From SYFY01 sp031385325 (GTDB lineage: Bacteria; Pseudomonadota; Gammaproteobacteria; Pseudomonadales; Azotimanducaceae), in assembly GCA_031385325.1 (NCBI GenBank), contig JANNBJ010000023.1, forward strand, positions 1 through 15,477: a DNA stretch of 15,477 nucleotides, written 5' to 3'. The position numbers and the translations under genes are program-made. Positions 1 to 6,842 of the stretch are shown piece by piece; the stretch's first letter is position 1; each line of letters starts with the position of its first letter. Below the pieces are notes generated by a model, which was not told the origin of the DNA, searched no databases, and saw only the letters and a program-made list of their open reading frames with translations.

Positions 1-432
1 CACAAGAACAACGTTACCCGACTGCAGGTGACCGCAGTCATCAAGTCCGTACAGCGCCGTGGCATAGTTCAGCAGCAGACCAGCAGCCGCCTGGCTCGTT
101 AACACCGGTGGTACTTCAAGGCAGCTGGTCGCCGGCAGCGACAGGAATTCGGCAAACGCACCGCCAGCAAGACCCATGACACGGTCGCCGACAGCCCACT
201 GGCTCACGCCGTCGCCAAGTTGAACTACCGTCCCGCAAAATTCGTTACCAGGCACATAGGGCAACGGCGGTTTGATCTGGTACTTGCCCTGGATCATCAG
301 GCCATCGACAAAACCTACACCGACCGCGTCAACCCGAACCAGAATCCTGCCTGACTTGGGCAGAGGATCCGGGTAATGCTTAACCCTCAACGAAGAAGGT
401 GGACCAAATTGTTCACAAACCAGCGCACGCAA
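1..432 (-). CDS. Zinc-less quinone oxidoreductase-like MDR protein, N-terminal part (runs off left edge)
   Basis: The first 144 residues of a medium-chain dehydrogenase/reductase, probably an NADPH:quinone oxidoreductase-like enzyme acting in the cytoplasm. The visible part is the GroES-like domain. It opens MRALVCEQFGPP, typical of this family, then shows PGNEFCGTVV (61-70) and VGDRVMG (81-87), and enters the start of the nucleotide-binding domain (SGNVVLV, 138-144). The Rossmann glycine motif lies outside the window. None of the cysteine clusters of zinc alcohol dehydrogenases is seen. I chose a TTG start (432-430): an in-frame TGA lies just upstream, and a GGAGA ribosome-binding site (443-439) sits 6 bases before it. 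No ATG gives the conserved N-terminus. Substrate is unknown; quinones, enones or acryloyl-CoA-type compounds are all possible. Confidence 0.82.
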   Translation of the reverse strand, partial: MRALVCEQFGPPSSLRVKHYPDPLPKSGRILVRVDAVGVGFVDGLMIQGKYQIKPPLPYVPGNEFCGTVVQLGDGVSQWAVGDRVMGLAGGAFAEFLSLPATSCLEVPPVLTSQAAAGLLLNYATALYGLDDCGHLQSGNVVLV

Positions 433-438
433 GAGCGG

Positions 439-443
439 TCTCC
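439..443 (-). promoter_or_regulatory. Ribosome binding site for the TTG-started quinone oxidoreductase
   Basis: GGAGA on the minus strand, 6 bases from the TTG codon. It decides the start because no ATG is available between the upstream in-frame TGA and the conserved N-terminus. Confidence 0.6.
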
Positions 444-552
444 ATCAACGCAGACGACATCAAACTAGCCATGATTCGACAATAATTGGTAAAGCGTCCG
501 ACGCACAACCCATCGCGGCGCCGGGCGGCCCTCTCCGCTGCAGGAGTCGTCC

Positions 553-580
553 CCTTGTGGGAGCGGTCTCCTGACCGTGA
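553..580 (+). repeat. REP-like palindrome, left copy
   Basis: The copy carries the head TGTGGGAGCG (556-565), followed by a small hairpin: CGGTC (564-568), loop TCCT (569-572), GACCG (573-577). The head and compact stem-loop match the layout of REP elements that are frequent between genes in Pseudomonas and other gammaproteobacteria and are mobilised in trans by RAYT (TnpA-REP) proteins. Family assignment is from memory of the consensus. Confidence 0.7.
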
Positions 581-601
581 TTGTTTGGATCATCGAATAT
601 C

Positions 602-627
602 GCGATCAGGAGATCGCTCCCACAGGG
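602..627 (-). repeat. REP-like palindrome, right copy in inverted orientation
   Basis: This is the mirror copy of the element at 553-580. Read on the minus strand it starts CCCTGTGGGAGCG and continues into the hairpin GCGATC, loop TCCT, GATCGC (617-602). Over 22 bases it differs from the left copy at two positions, and those two pair with each other in the stem. Together the two copies form a BIME-like inverted pair with a 24-base spacer. The run TTTTT at about 630-634 follows on the plus strand, so a plus-strand RNA could fold as a long hairpin with a T tail, although no plus-strand gene lies upstream. Confidence 0.7.
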
Positions 628-819
628 CGTTTTTACTCGACGTCTCATTACTGGATCTGGCAACTTCATTGGTTGTGACCTTACGGTTTGATTTCCGCTG
701 CAATCCTGACCTTCTCTCCAGTCAATCGTTCCGAAGGTCTGAATACTCCTGCACAGCATTTTCGGTTGCGTAATTTTTGTGCCATTGAGGTTAAAGGGGG
801 CCTATCCGCCACCGTGTAT

Positions 820-879
820 CGGTAGGTTGGTTGAACCCGCGACAACGATACCATGCCTTTCTGGGGATCCAACCACCGG
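820..879. repeat. Weak inverted repeat with GGTTGG/CCAACC arms
   Basis: GGTAGGTTGG (821-830) faces CCAACCACCGG (869-879). The arms pair over GGTTGG, and further if one base is bulged. The GTAGGTTGGTT wording resembles a palindromic intergenic repeat family seen in many gammaproteobacteria. The copy is imperfect and could be decayed or coincidental. Confidence 0.25.
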
Positions 880-1057
880 TCATCAGTAAGCCCCCCCCTC
901 GGACTGCTTCAATGCGACGATTCACTCTGAGGAGGCCTTCAAGCTTCCAATGATAACGATCCCGCCGATGGGTTATGCGCACAAGCCAACGTGACCACAG
1001 ACCTCAGCAGATCAACAGTAGTCAGGTAGGAAGCTGCTGAGGCTCATCGTTCGCCCT

Positions 1058-1063
1058 TATACT
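1058..1063 (+). promoter_or_regulatory. Possible -10 element upstream of the luciferase-like oxidoreductase
   Basis: TATACT, inside TTATACTGGCC, lies 31 bases before the start codon. The same wording, TTATACTGACC, precedes the thiolase-like gene at 10286. I see no convincing -35 hexamer, so this is a candidate only. Confidence 0.3.
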
Positions 1064-1094
1064 GGCCCGAAGTGGACAAGGATCTGGAGGGTCG

Positions 1095-2120
1095 ATGCGC
1101 ACCGGACTTATCTTTTCAGGCGGCGGTACAACCATCCGGCGCATGGCGGAACTCGCACGTGAGGCGGAACTCGCCGGACTTGATGCGGTTTATCTCTGCG
1201 AAGCGTGGCGGAGTGGATTTGTGGGCCTCGCCGCCATAGCGCTGGCTACGGAGAAGGTCGAGATCGGGCCATACATCCTCAATGCATACGGGCGATCACC
1301 CTGGCTCACCGCGATGAGTGCGATCGATCTGGATGAACTTTCTGGCGGCCGCCTCGTTCTCGGTATCGGCACCGGTAACAAACACATCAACGAAGAGTGG
1401 CAAGGCATCGCCCAGGAGCGGCCACTCACCAAGATGCGGGAGTACATCCACCAGCTCAAAACCGCCGTGGGCACACCACTCGGCGGGCGGATCGACATGG
1501 ATGGCGAAGTACACCGCATGCACTGGGCTCCTGCAGTGGCACCGCTCCGACCGACGATCCCGCTGTATCTCGCCGCACTCTTTCCAAAGATGACCGAAGT
1601 AGCCGGACAGGTGGCTGATGGCATTGCCCTCGGCGCGCTGCTTTCACCGAACTATTTGAAGGAGATCGTTCTACCCCGGTTTCGGACGGCCGCGGAACGC
1701 GCCGGTCGTGATCCCGCCACGCTCGGCGTCACGCTGGCACCATTTGTTTCCGTGGGTGACAACGCTGATGTGGCGCGGCAGGCAGCGCGTGCGGCCATCT
1801 GTCACCTCTATGCGCCGCTGCCACATCCCTACTACGACTATGTCCTGCGCGAACAGGGGTTCGCCAAGGCCGCAGACGCCGCTGCTCATCATGTTCCGGA
1901 AGGTCGTATTGAAAAAGCGATGGAAGCCTTTACCGACGACATCATCGATACGGTAACGGTTTCAGGAACCCTCACCGAGGCGCGCCGCAGACTGCAGTCG
2001 TTTGAAGGTCTGGTTGATCTGACCCTGTTCGTCAACGTGAACTACGGAGGCACTTCCGACGAAGAATTGCAGTCAGCGTTCACGAACCTGATCGAACTCG
2101 GCCGTAGGCAACCTCGATGA
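1095..2120 (+). CDS. LLM-class (luciferase-like) flavin- or F420-dependent oxidoreductase
   Basis: A 341-residue single-domain TIM-barrel protein of the bacterial luciferase-like monooxygenase/F420-dependent oxidoreductase superfamily, of normal length. Hallmarks are the early AREAELAGLDAVYL strand-helix (21-34), the conserved GGRLVLGIGTGN segment (84-95), the IPLYLAAL strand (155-162) and ADGIALGALL (174-183), all usual cofactor-side elements. An SD sequence GGAGG (1086-1090) ends 4 bases before the ATG, and the reading frame opens directly with the first beta strand, so the start is firm. The gene stands alone and converges on the cyclase gene. Sequence alone does not settle FMN versus F420; F420 is patchily distributed in Proteobacteria, so FMN should not be excluded. 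Substrate is unknown. Confidence 0.85.
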   Translation: MRTGLIFSGGGTTIRRMAELAREAELAGLDAVYLCEAWRSGFVGLAAIALATEKVEIGPYILNAYGRSPWLTAMSAIDLDELSGGRLVLGIGTGNKHINEEWQGIAQERPLTKMREYIHQLKTAVGTPLGGRIDMDGEVHRMHWAPAVAPLRPTIPLYLAALFPKMTEVAGQVADGIALGALLSPNYLKEIVLPRFRTAAERAGRDPATLGVTLAPFVSVGDNADVARQAARAAICHLYAPLPHPYYDYVLREQGFAKAADAAAHHVPEGRIEKAMEAFTDDIIDTVTVSGTLTEARRRLQSFEGLVDLTLFVNVNYGGTSDEELQSAFTNLIELGRRQPR

Positions 2121-2150
2121 CGGTAACCATCGCTGATGGCGAAGCTCACG

Positions 2151-2171
2151 AAAACGCCGCTATACAGGCGG
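2151..2171 (-). terminator. Possible weak intrinsic terminator of the cyclase gene
   Basis: On the minus strand CGCC (2170-2167) and GGCG (2158-2155) can pair around the stop codon and are followed at once by TTTT (2154-2151). The stem is only 4 bp with an 8-base loop. It lies in the 39-bp gap between two convergent genes. Confidence 0.25.
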
Positions 2172-4352
2172 TGGAGCAGCGTTCTTCCCGGACCGGGGTG
2201 ATTGTTGGGACTCTGGTTCCCATAGCACCCCATTCTCGTCGGGTAGATTCATCTTGCGCAAGAACGCCTTGTAGCGGGGGTCATCGACCATACGCTTGAA
2301 AAGCGGATCGCTGAGGATGAATGGAAGCGCAACATCTTTTTGCGTGTAAGCCTTTTCAAGCCATTGCATGGTCCGATCCCGATCGCCGCGATAGGCGTAA
2401 CTCCAGGCAATGTAGTACGCGCCCCAACCGGACACTCTCGAAATTTGTCGCTTGAGCGCCTCATCAGCTTCAGCAGTTCGGCTGTTTGCCTGCAGCAGGA
2501 CTGGGACGAGCAGAAAGTTCTCCTCGTTATCGTCTTCATGCACCATTGCCAGCGCTGCCTCCAGTTTGCCCTGCTCCAGGAGGACCAAGGCGGCAAAATT
2601 GCGAGCCGCCGGGGACGCAGGTGCAATGCCCAACGCCTTTCGAGACAGGCCTTCGGCCTCTGCAAATCGTCCTGCTTTGAGGTACAACACACCAAGGTCC
2701 TTCATCATTTGGTAGTTGAAGGGATCGCGAGCGAGCGCCGAGCGAGTTTGCCGCTCAGCATCACCCCATCTGCCAAGCACACGTGCGAGCATTCCGGCAG
2801 CATGCAGTGCGTAAGCATTCGTTGGATCAAGGGCAAGCGCGTGTCTCCCTTCGGCTTCCGCCGCAGCCCAGTCCCAATCGTAGATCAGATGGACTGACTG
2901 GAGGTTGACATGCGCGCCCGCAAGATCCGGGTTGATCTGCAGCGCCTGTTGTGCCAGCATTCGTGCCCGCTCAAAGCCCTCGGTTGAGCTCAGGATTCCA
3001 TTGCCCGCCTTCATTGAAACGTTTGCCGCAAGTGCTGACCATGCCAAGCCATATTCTGCATCGAGTTCAATGGCTTTTTCCAGGTATTCGCCTGCAGCGT
3101 GTATTGACGAAACGTTGGGCTGATTATTAGCACTCAATGCCTGCAGGTAGAGCTGATAGGCTTCGAGGTTCTGCGTACCACCTTTCCGCCGACTCAACTC
3201 ACCTCCCGAGAGCTTGATCTGCAACGCCTGCACGACCGCGTTGGCGATCTCATCCTGCACCTTGAACACATCGTCCAGATTACGATCATAAGTCTCTGAC
3301 CACAGGTGGTAGCCGTTGTCGGTCCTGACCAGTTGCGCGGTCACGCGCAGGCGATTGCCAGACCGACGGATACTGCCCTCAAGAACGTTCTCGACGCCAA
3401 GCTCGCGCGCGATGTCGGAGATTTTTGTTTGTTTGCCTTTGAAATAGAACGATGAACTCCGCGCCGGGACGAGCAGGTCGGGAACCTGCGCAAGTAGATT
3501 CAGGATTTCTTCGGCCATTCCATCCGCCAGGTACTCTTGGTCCTGCCGTTCGCTCATATCTGCGAATGGCAGGACTGCGATGGATTTCTGGGTTGTAGTT
3601 TCAGCGCTGTCTGGTTGTTCAACGTCCGACCGCGGTTGCCGCGAAGTGGTCCACCACCATGATCCGCCGATGGCAATGGCCAGGACCAAGGCGATCCCGC
3701 CTGCGCGCATCGACTTGTTGCTCGTCGTGCCAGAACGCAATGGCAACACCGGCCCGGCTTTCTCGCCAGGCAGCGGTGCCGCGAACGACGCGACGCTTTC
3801 GAGTCCAACCTCGCGGATCTCCAGCGGTTCGTCAAATCCCTTCAACGCATAGGCACCGTGCGATCGCCAGAGGATCGGCTGATCGAACAGGTGCGTATCG
3901 AGCCGTTGTCGCGCACTGTCTGCCACTCCCGACGACATCAGCACCTGGGCAGGTCGTGCCAGACCGCAGATGCGTGCTGCAAGATCTACTGCGAGGCCCT
4001 CGACGCGTGGATGATTGGCATCATCATCGGGACCGGACCCTTCACTCACCTCGCCCATGTGCATGCCGATGCGTACACCGGGCAGGTCGGATTCGATCTT
4101 GTGCGCTTGCTGTAGACGCAGTGCAAACGCAACCGCGGCACTCGACGTCTGGAACGTCAGAAAGCAGCCGTCACCGGCCCAGTCGATGATGCGACCGGCT
4201 AAGCCCGAGGCGATCGAGCGGACATGCGCGCGATGGCGCGCAAATAGCTCCCCGGCGGACTGATCACCATGTAGTCTTTTCAGCGCCATCGAGTCCGCAA
4301 GATCTGTGAAGACCAGCGTGAATATGTGCGATGTGGCGATGGGGTCGGTCAC
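2160..4352 (-). CDS. Class III nucleotide cyclase domain - membrane helix - TolB-like domain - TPR repeats
   Basis: A 730-residue multidomain signalling protein. Residues 1-185 are a class III adenylate/guanylate cyclase homology domain: FTDLADS (metal Asp17), AGDG (metal Asp61) and GLAVDLAARI (Arg127). A hydrophobic stretch at 217-235, ending in WWW, is a single membrane helix that places the cyclase in the cytoplasm and the rest outside the inner membrane. Residues 256-382 match the TolB-like/FlgO-like domain common in such proteins (KSIAVLPFADMS, EGSIRRSGNRLRVTAQLV). Residues 395-700 are a helical TPR array with consensus-like units near 465-480 and 555-580. The substrate-contact residues are unusual: the purine-selecting Lys is Asp57, its partner Asp is Arg116 and the transition-state Asn is Asp123. 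The start is GTG; an in-frame TGA lies 12 bases upstream and the SD is poor. The gene is monocistronic. It may make cAMP or be a degenerate nucleotide sensor. Confidence 0.85.
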   Translation of the reverse strand: MTDPIATSHIFTLVFTDLADSMALKRLHGDQSAGELFARHRAHVRSIASGLAGRIIDWAGDGCFLTFQTSSAAVAFALRLQQAHKIESDLPGVRIGMHMGEVSEGSGPDDDANHPRVEGLAVDLAARICGLARPAQVLMSSGVADSARQRLDTHLFDQPILWRSHGAYALKGFDEPLEIREVGLESVASFAAPLPGEKAGPVLPLRSGTTSNKSMRAGGIALVLAIAIGGSWWWTTSRQPRSDVEQPDSAETTTQKSIAVLPFADMSERQDQEYLADGMAEEILNLLAQVPDLLVPARSSSFYFKGKQTKISDIARELGVENVLEGSIRRSGNRLRVTAQLVRTDNGYHLWSETYDRNLDDVFKVQDEIANAVVQALQIKLSGGELSRRKGGTQNLEAYQLYLQALSANNQPNVSSIHAAGEYLEKAIELDAEYGLAWSALAANVSMKAGNGILSSTEGFERARMLAQQALQINPDLAGAHVNLQSVHLIYDWDWAAAEAEGRHALALDPTNAYALHAAGMLARVLGRWGDAERQTRSALARDPFNYQMMKDLGVLYLKAGRFAEAEGLSRKALGIAPASPAARNFAALVLLEQGKLEAALAMVHEDDNEENFLLVPVLLQANSRTAEADEALKRQISRVSGWGAYYIAWSYAYRGDRDRTMQWLEKAYTQKDVALPFILSDPLFKRMVDDPRYKAFLRKMNLPDENGVLWEPESQQSPRSGKNAAPPPV

Positions 4353-4674
4353 AGCGTAGGCAACTCAGGGCTGAGCGATCGAAATGGGGGCGACCGTCGA
4401 AACTGTCGACGCGAGAATAGGACTTACCGATCGGTTGTTCAAAGACCCCAGCCGGCAAGGCTGAGTCGGCGACGAGAATCAACGCCGCTTGTGTTCGCAT
4501 TTTCATGCGGATTGGTAGCTTCTGAATGAGAATAGAAAATGCTCGACGCCACCTCGGAATGATCACGCCAAGTTCATCGCCAAAGGCGATGACGGCACCC
4601 GCGTTCCGGGGTACATAGGGCGGTATAAACTGACGAGGCGTATCAGGAATAACGTTGTAAATCAGGAGGATAAA
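4353..4674. other. 322-bp gap between cyclase gene and tRNA-Pro
   Basis: No convincing gene. It holds the upstream region of the cyclase gene, with no clear promoter or SD, and the trailer of the tRNA. A perfect 8-bp hairpin with an AAA loop (4574-4592, TCATCGCC/GGCGATGA) lies about 85 bases beyond the tRNA 3' end and might end its transcript, but no T-tract follows on the minus strand. Confidence 0.5.
4574..4592. repeat. Small perfect hairpin downstream of tRNA-Pro
   Basis: TCATCGCC (4574-4581), loop AAA, GGCGATGA (4585-4592). It is a stable 8-bp stem in non-coding DNA. It could act as a factor-assisted transcript end for the tRNA, but neither strand has a following T run. Confidence 0.35.
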
Positions 4675-4751
4675 TGGTCGGAGTGAGAGGATTTGAACCT
4701 CCGGCCCCCACGTCCCGAACGTGGTGCTCTACCTAGCTGAGCTACACTCCG
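4675..4751 (-). tRNA. tRNA-Pro, anticodon CGG
   Basis: A 77-nt gene folding as a complete cloverleaf. The acceptor is CGGAGTG/CACTCCG, the D-arm runs GCTCAGCTAGGTAGAGC, the anticodon stem is CCACG/CGTGG around TTCGGGA (anticodon CGG, reading CCG codons), and the T-loop is TTCAAAT. The CCA end is encoded (4677-4675). The layout is close to the Escherichia coli proline tRNA for the same codon. It stands alone with no adjacent tRNA. I looked for a second copy of its 3' end, as left by integrated elements, and found none in the window. Confidence 0.97.
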
Positions 4752-4762
4752 ATGCGATTTTT

Positions 4763-4789
4763 CATAAACCCCGCCGGTGGGCCGTCGGG
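4763..4789. repeat. GC-rich hairpin just upstream of tRNA-Pro
   Basis: AACCCCGCCGG and CCGTCGGGTT pair around a short TGGG loop, with one bulge and one mismatch. It has the shape of an intrinsic terminator stem but no T-run of useful length on either strand. It lies between the divergent tRNA and short-chain dehydrogenase genes, where a terminator would not be expected. It may be a relic of an older arrangement. Confidence 0.3.
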
Positions 4790-4863
4790 TTGCGCAGTGT
4801 AGAGGGCAGTGTCTCGCGCCTCAACCTCGCCGCCACGAAAAATCACCACACTGGCACCGCGCA

Positions 4864-4892
4864 TTGAGCGCCTTGCTGCTTCCGCTTAAGCT
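4864..4892 (+). promoter_or_regulatory. Candidate sigma-70 promoter of the SDR-epoxide hydrolase-ligase operon
   Basis: TTGAGC (4864-4869), a 17-base spacer, then TAAGCT (4887-4892). Each hexamer matches the consensus at 4 of 6 positions and the spacing is ideal. It would start transcription roughly 23-25 bases before the first start codon. Confidence 0.3.
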
Positions 4893-4922
4893 CCTGCGAC
4901 ATTCTTTCCCGGGGATCACCGC

Positions 4923-5693
4923 ATGGGATCTTTCGACATCAAAGGGCGACATATCGCAATCACTGGCGCGTCTTCCGGATTTGGCCATCACTTTGCAGGA
5001 GTACTCGCAGCCCAGGGAGCTCGGGTTTCATTGGGCGCCCGGCGAACCGACAAGCTGGAAGCCCGTGTGACCGAAATTCGCGCAGCCGGCGGTAAGGCTG
5101 TCGCCCTGCCGCTGGATGTGCGGAACAAGCCGAGCATCTACGCGTTCATCGAACAGGCCGAGGCATCGTTCGGACCGATCGACGTATTGATCAACAACGC
5201 TGGTGTTGAAGCCGGCGCCAAAACCTACATGACCATCGATGAGGATGACTGGGATTTTGTTTTCGAAACCAATCTCAAAGGCGCCTGGCTCGCTTCAAAG
5301 GCCTATACGGAACAGGTCATCGCGCAAAAGCGACCGGGTGGCAACATCATCATGATCTCGTCCATCACCGACAAACGAACCATCAAGGGCCAGTTCCCCT
5401 ATGCCGTCTCAAAGGGCGCACTCACGCGCATGACCGAGGTCATGGCACTGGAAGCCGCCAAGTACAACATCAGGGTCAACGCTCTGGCGCCGGGATATAT
5501 CCTCACCGACGTCAGTCGCCTGCTGCTGGAAAGTGCGCAGGCTCCGGAATTCGTGAAAAACATACCCATGCGTCGATTCGGCGAATTCGAAGATCTCGAT
5601 GGTCCACTGTTACTGCTCGCCTCGGACGCCAGCAGTTACATGACCGGCTCCGTCGTCGTTATCGACGGCGGCCATATTTGTGCATCCCTCTAA
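4923..5693 (+). CDS. Short-chain dehydrogenase/reductase (classical SDR)
   Basis: A 256-residue classical SDR, standard length. It shows the cofactor motif TGASSGFG (14-21), DV at 65-66, NNAG (91-94), the helix-4 Asn117, the catalytic Ser147, Tyr160 and Lys164 (YAVSK), and the APGYILTD segment (189-196). The GARR sequence (38-41) after the second strand suggests NADP(H) may be accepted, but that is weak evidence. It probably oxidises or reduces an alcohol/ketone pair in the cytoplasm. The ATG is preceded by GGGGA at a usable distance. It is the first gene of a tight plus-strand operon: the epoxide hydrolase starts 9 bases after its stop. Substrate is unknown. The operon suggests it handles an alcohol or diol produced near the epoxide step. 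Confidence 0.88.
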   Translation: MGSFDIKGRHIAITGASSGFGHHFAGVLAAQGARVSLGARRTDKLEARVTEIRAAGGKAVALPLDVRNKPSIYAFIEQAEASFGPIDVLINNAGVEAGAKTYMTIDEDDWDFVFETNLKGAWLASKAYTEQVIAQKRPGGNIIMISSITDKRTIKGQFPYAVSKGALTRMTEVMALEAAKYNIRVNALAPGYILTDVSRLLLESAQAPEFVKNIPMRRFGEFEDLDGPLLLLASDASSYMTGSVVVIDGGHICASL

Positions 5694-5702
5694 GGAAATT
5701 CC

Positions 5703-6842
5703 ATGTCAGCCATTCGACCGTTCTCGATCAACGTCAATCCCGGTGATATTGCAGATCTCAAGGCAAGACTTGCCCGCACCCGATTTCCTGACAAGGAAAC
5801 GCCAACGGACTGGAGTCAGGGAATACCGCTTGCCTATGTGCGCGAACTGGCCAGTTACTGGCAAACCACCTATGACCATAACCGCCTTGCAACTCGTCTG
5901 AATGCCTACCCGAACTTCATCACCGAACTCGATGGGCTCGACATCCACTTCATGCACATCCGCTCTCCACACGCGAATGCCAAACCCCTGCTCCTCACCC
6001 ACGGCTGGCCCGGTTCGGTGGTCGAATTCCTCAAGGTCATCGAACCATTGACCCGGCCTGAACTGCATGGCGGCACTGCCGCAGACGCTTTTCATCTGGT
6101 GTGCCCATCCCTGGCTGGCTACGGTTTTTCCGGGAAACCGACCAAACCCGGCTGGGGTGTGCAGAAGATGGGACTGGAGTGGGGGCACCTCATGGCGCGC
6201 CTGGGTTATCCCGCTTATCTCGCACAGGGCGGCGACTGGGGTGCCATTGTCACAAGTCAGGTAGCCGTTCAGGACCCACAACACTGCAAGGGTATTCACC
6301 TCAACATGGTGGTCGCGCCGCCCGACCCGGACACGATGAGTTCACTGACCCCCCTGGAACAGTCCGCACTGGCTGGCATGAAACACTACCAGGACTGGGA
6401 CAGCGGTTATTCGAAAGAGCAAAGCACCCGACCACAAACGGTTGGCTACGGGTTGGTCGATTCGCCAGTCGGTCAGATGGCTTGGATCATGGAAAAGTTC
6501 TGGGCCTGGACCGATTGTGACGGGCACCCGGAAAATGTCCTCACTCGCGACGAGATGCTCGACAACGTCATGGTGTACTGGCTGAACGCGGCAGGCGCAT
6601 CTTCTGCTCGGCTCTACTGGGAAAGTTTCGGCGGCGGTTTCACCGATACAGTGACCACCCCGATGGGGGCCAGCATTTTTCCGAAGGAGATCTTCCGGGC
6701 ATCAAAGCGCTGGGCATTGAAGCGTTATCCCAACATCGTGTACTGGAACGAACTGAACAAGGGTGGCCACTTCGCGGCCTTTGAACAGCCTGGACAGTTT
6801 GTCTCGGAGGTACGCAACTGCTTTCGGAACATCGCGCTTTGA
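5703..6842 (+). CDS. Microsomal-type epoxide hydrolase (EHN domain, alpha/beta hydrolase)
   Basis: A 379-residue soluble relative of microsomal and juvenile-hormone epoxide hydrolases that would open an epoxide to a vicinal diol. The N-terminal EHN region (about 1-110) has the FSINVNPGDIADLKARL opening. The alpha/beta-hydrolase core holds the oxyanion motif HGWPG (100-104), the nucleophile elbow GGDWG with Asp178, lid tyrosines Tyr236 (before TRPQT) and Tyr305 (RLYWES), the likely acid Glu329 (FPKEI) and His356 in GGHFAAFEQP. The Glu-His spacing of 27 equals that of mammalian microsomal epoxide hydrolase as I recall it. No membrane anchor is present. An AAGGAA ribosome-binding site straddles the preceding stop, and its own stop overlaps the next start by 4 bases. 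The triad looks intact. Confidence 0.92.
   Translation: MSAIRPFSINVNPGDIADLKARLARTRFPDKETPTDWSQGIPLAYVRELASYWQTTYDHNRLATRLNAYPNFITELDGLDIHFMHIRSPHANAKPLLLTHGWPGSVVEFLKVIEPLTRPELHGGTAADAFHLVCPSLAGYGFSGKPTKPGWGVQKMGLEWGHLMARLGYPAYLAQGGDWGAIVTSQVAVQDPQHCKGIHLNMVVAPPDPDTMSSLTPLEQSALAGMKHYQDWDSGYSKEQSTRPQTVGYGLVDSPVGQMAWIMEKFWAWTDCDGHPENVLTRDEMLDNVMVYWLNAAGASSARLYWESFGGGFTDTVTTPMGASIFPKEIFRASKRWALKRYPNIVYWNELNKGGHFAAFEQPGQFVSEVRNCFRNIAL

Larger units (their letters stand above)
433..1094. other. 662-bp intergenic region without a credible gene
   Basis: This region separates two divergently oriented genes. The short open frames in it (up to 99 codons) overlap one another on both strands, cross the REP palindromes and resemble no known protein family. 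Apart from the REP pair (553-627), a weak inverted repeat near 820-879 and a possible -10 element near 1058, I see nothing functional. A C-run at about 892-898 is notable only as low complexity. Confidence 0.6.

Noticed and set aside
460..982. Four overlapping frames of 63 to 99 codons in the left intergenic region
   Set aside because: They lie on both strands, run through the REP palindromes and have irregular composition without any motif.
2127..2139. CCATC/GATGG hairpin as terminator of the luciferase-like oxidoreductase gene
   Set aside because: Only 5 bp with no T-run; too weak to call.
4264..4566. 100-codon minus-strand frame upstream of the cyclase gene
   Set aside because: It overlaps the start of the cyclase in another frame, lacks an SD and has no recognisable features.
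4675..4700. tRNA-Pro 3' end as an attachment site of an integrated element
   Set aside because: No second copy of the 3' end and no integrase or phage-type gene is present in the window.
4664..4736. AGGAGG followed by ATG and a 20-codon frame on the plus strand
   Set aside because: The frame is the antisense of tRNA-Pro; the good SD is a chance feature of the tRNA trailer.
5706..6299. 197-codon minus-strand frame inside the epoxide hydrolase
   Set aside because: It is a shadow of a gene with an intact catalytic triad; no ribosome-binding site or family resemblance.
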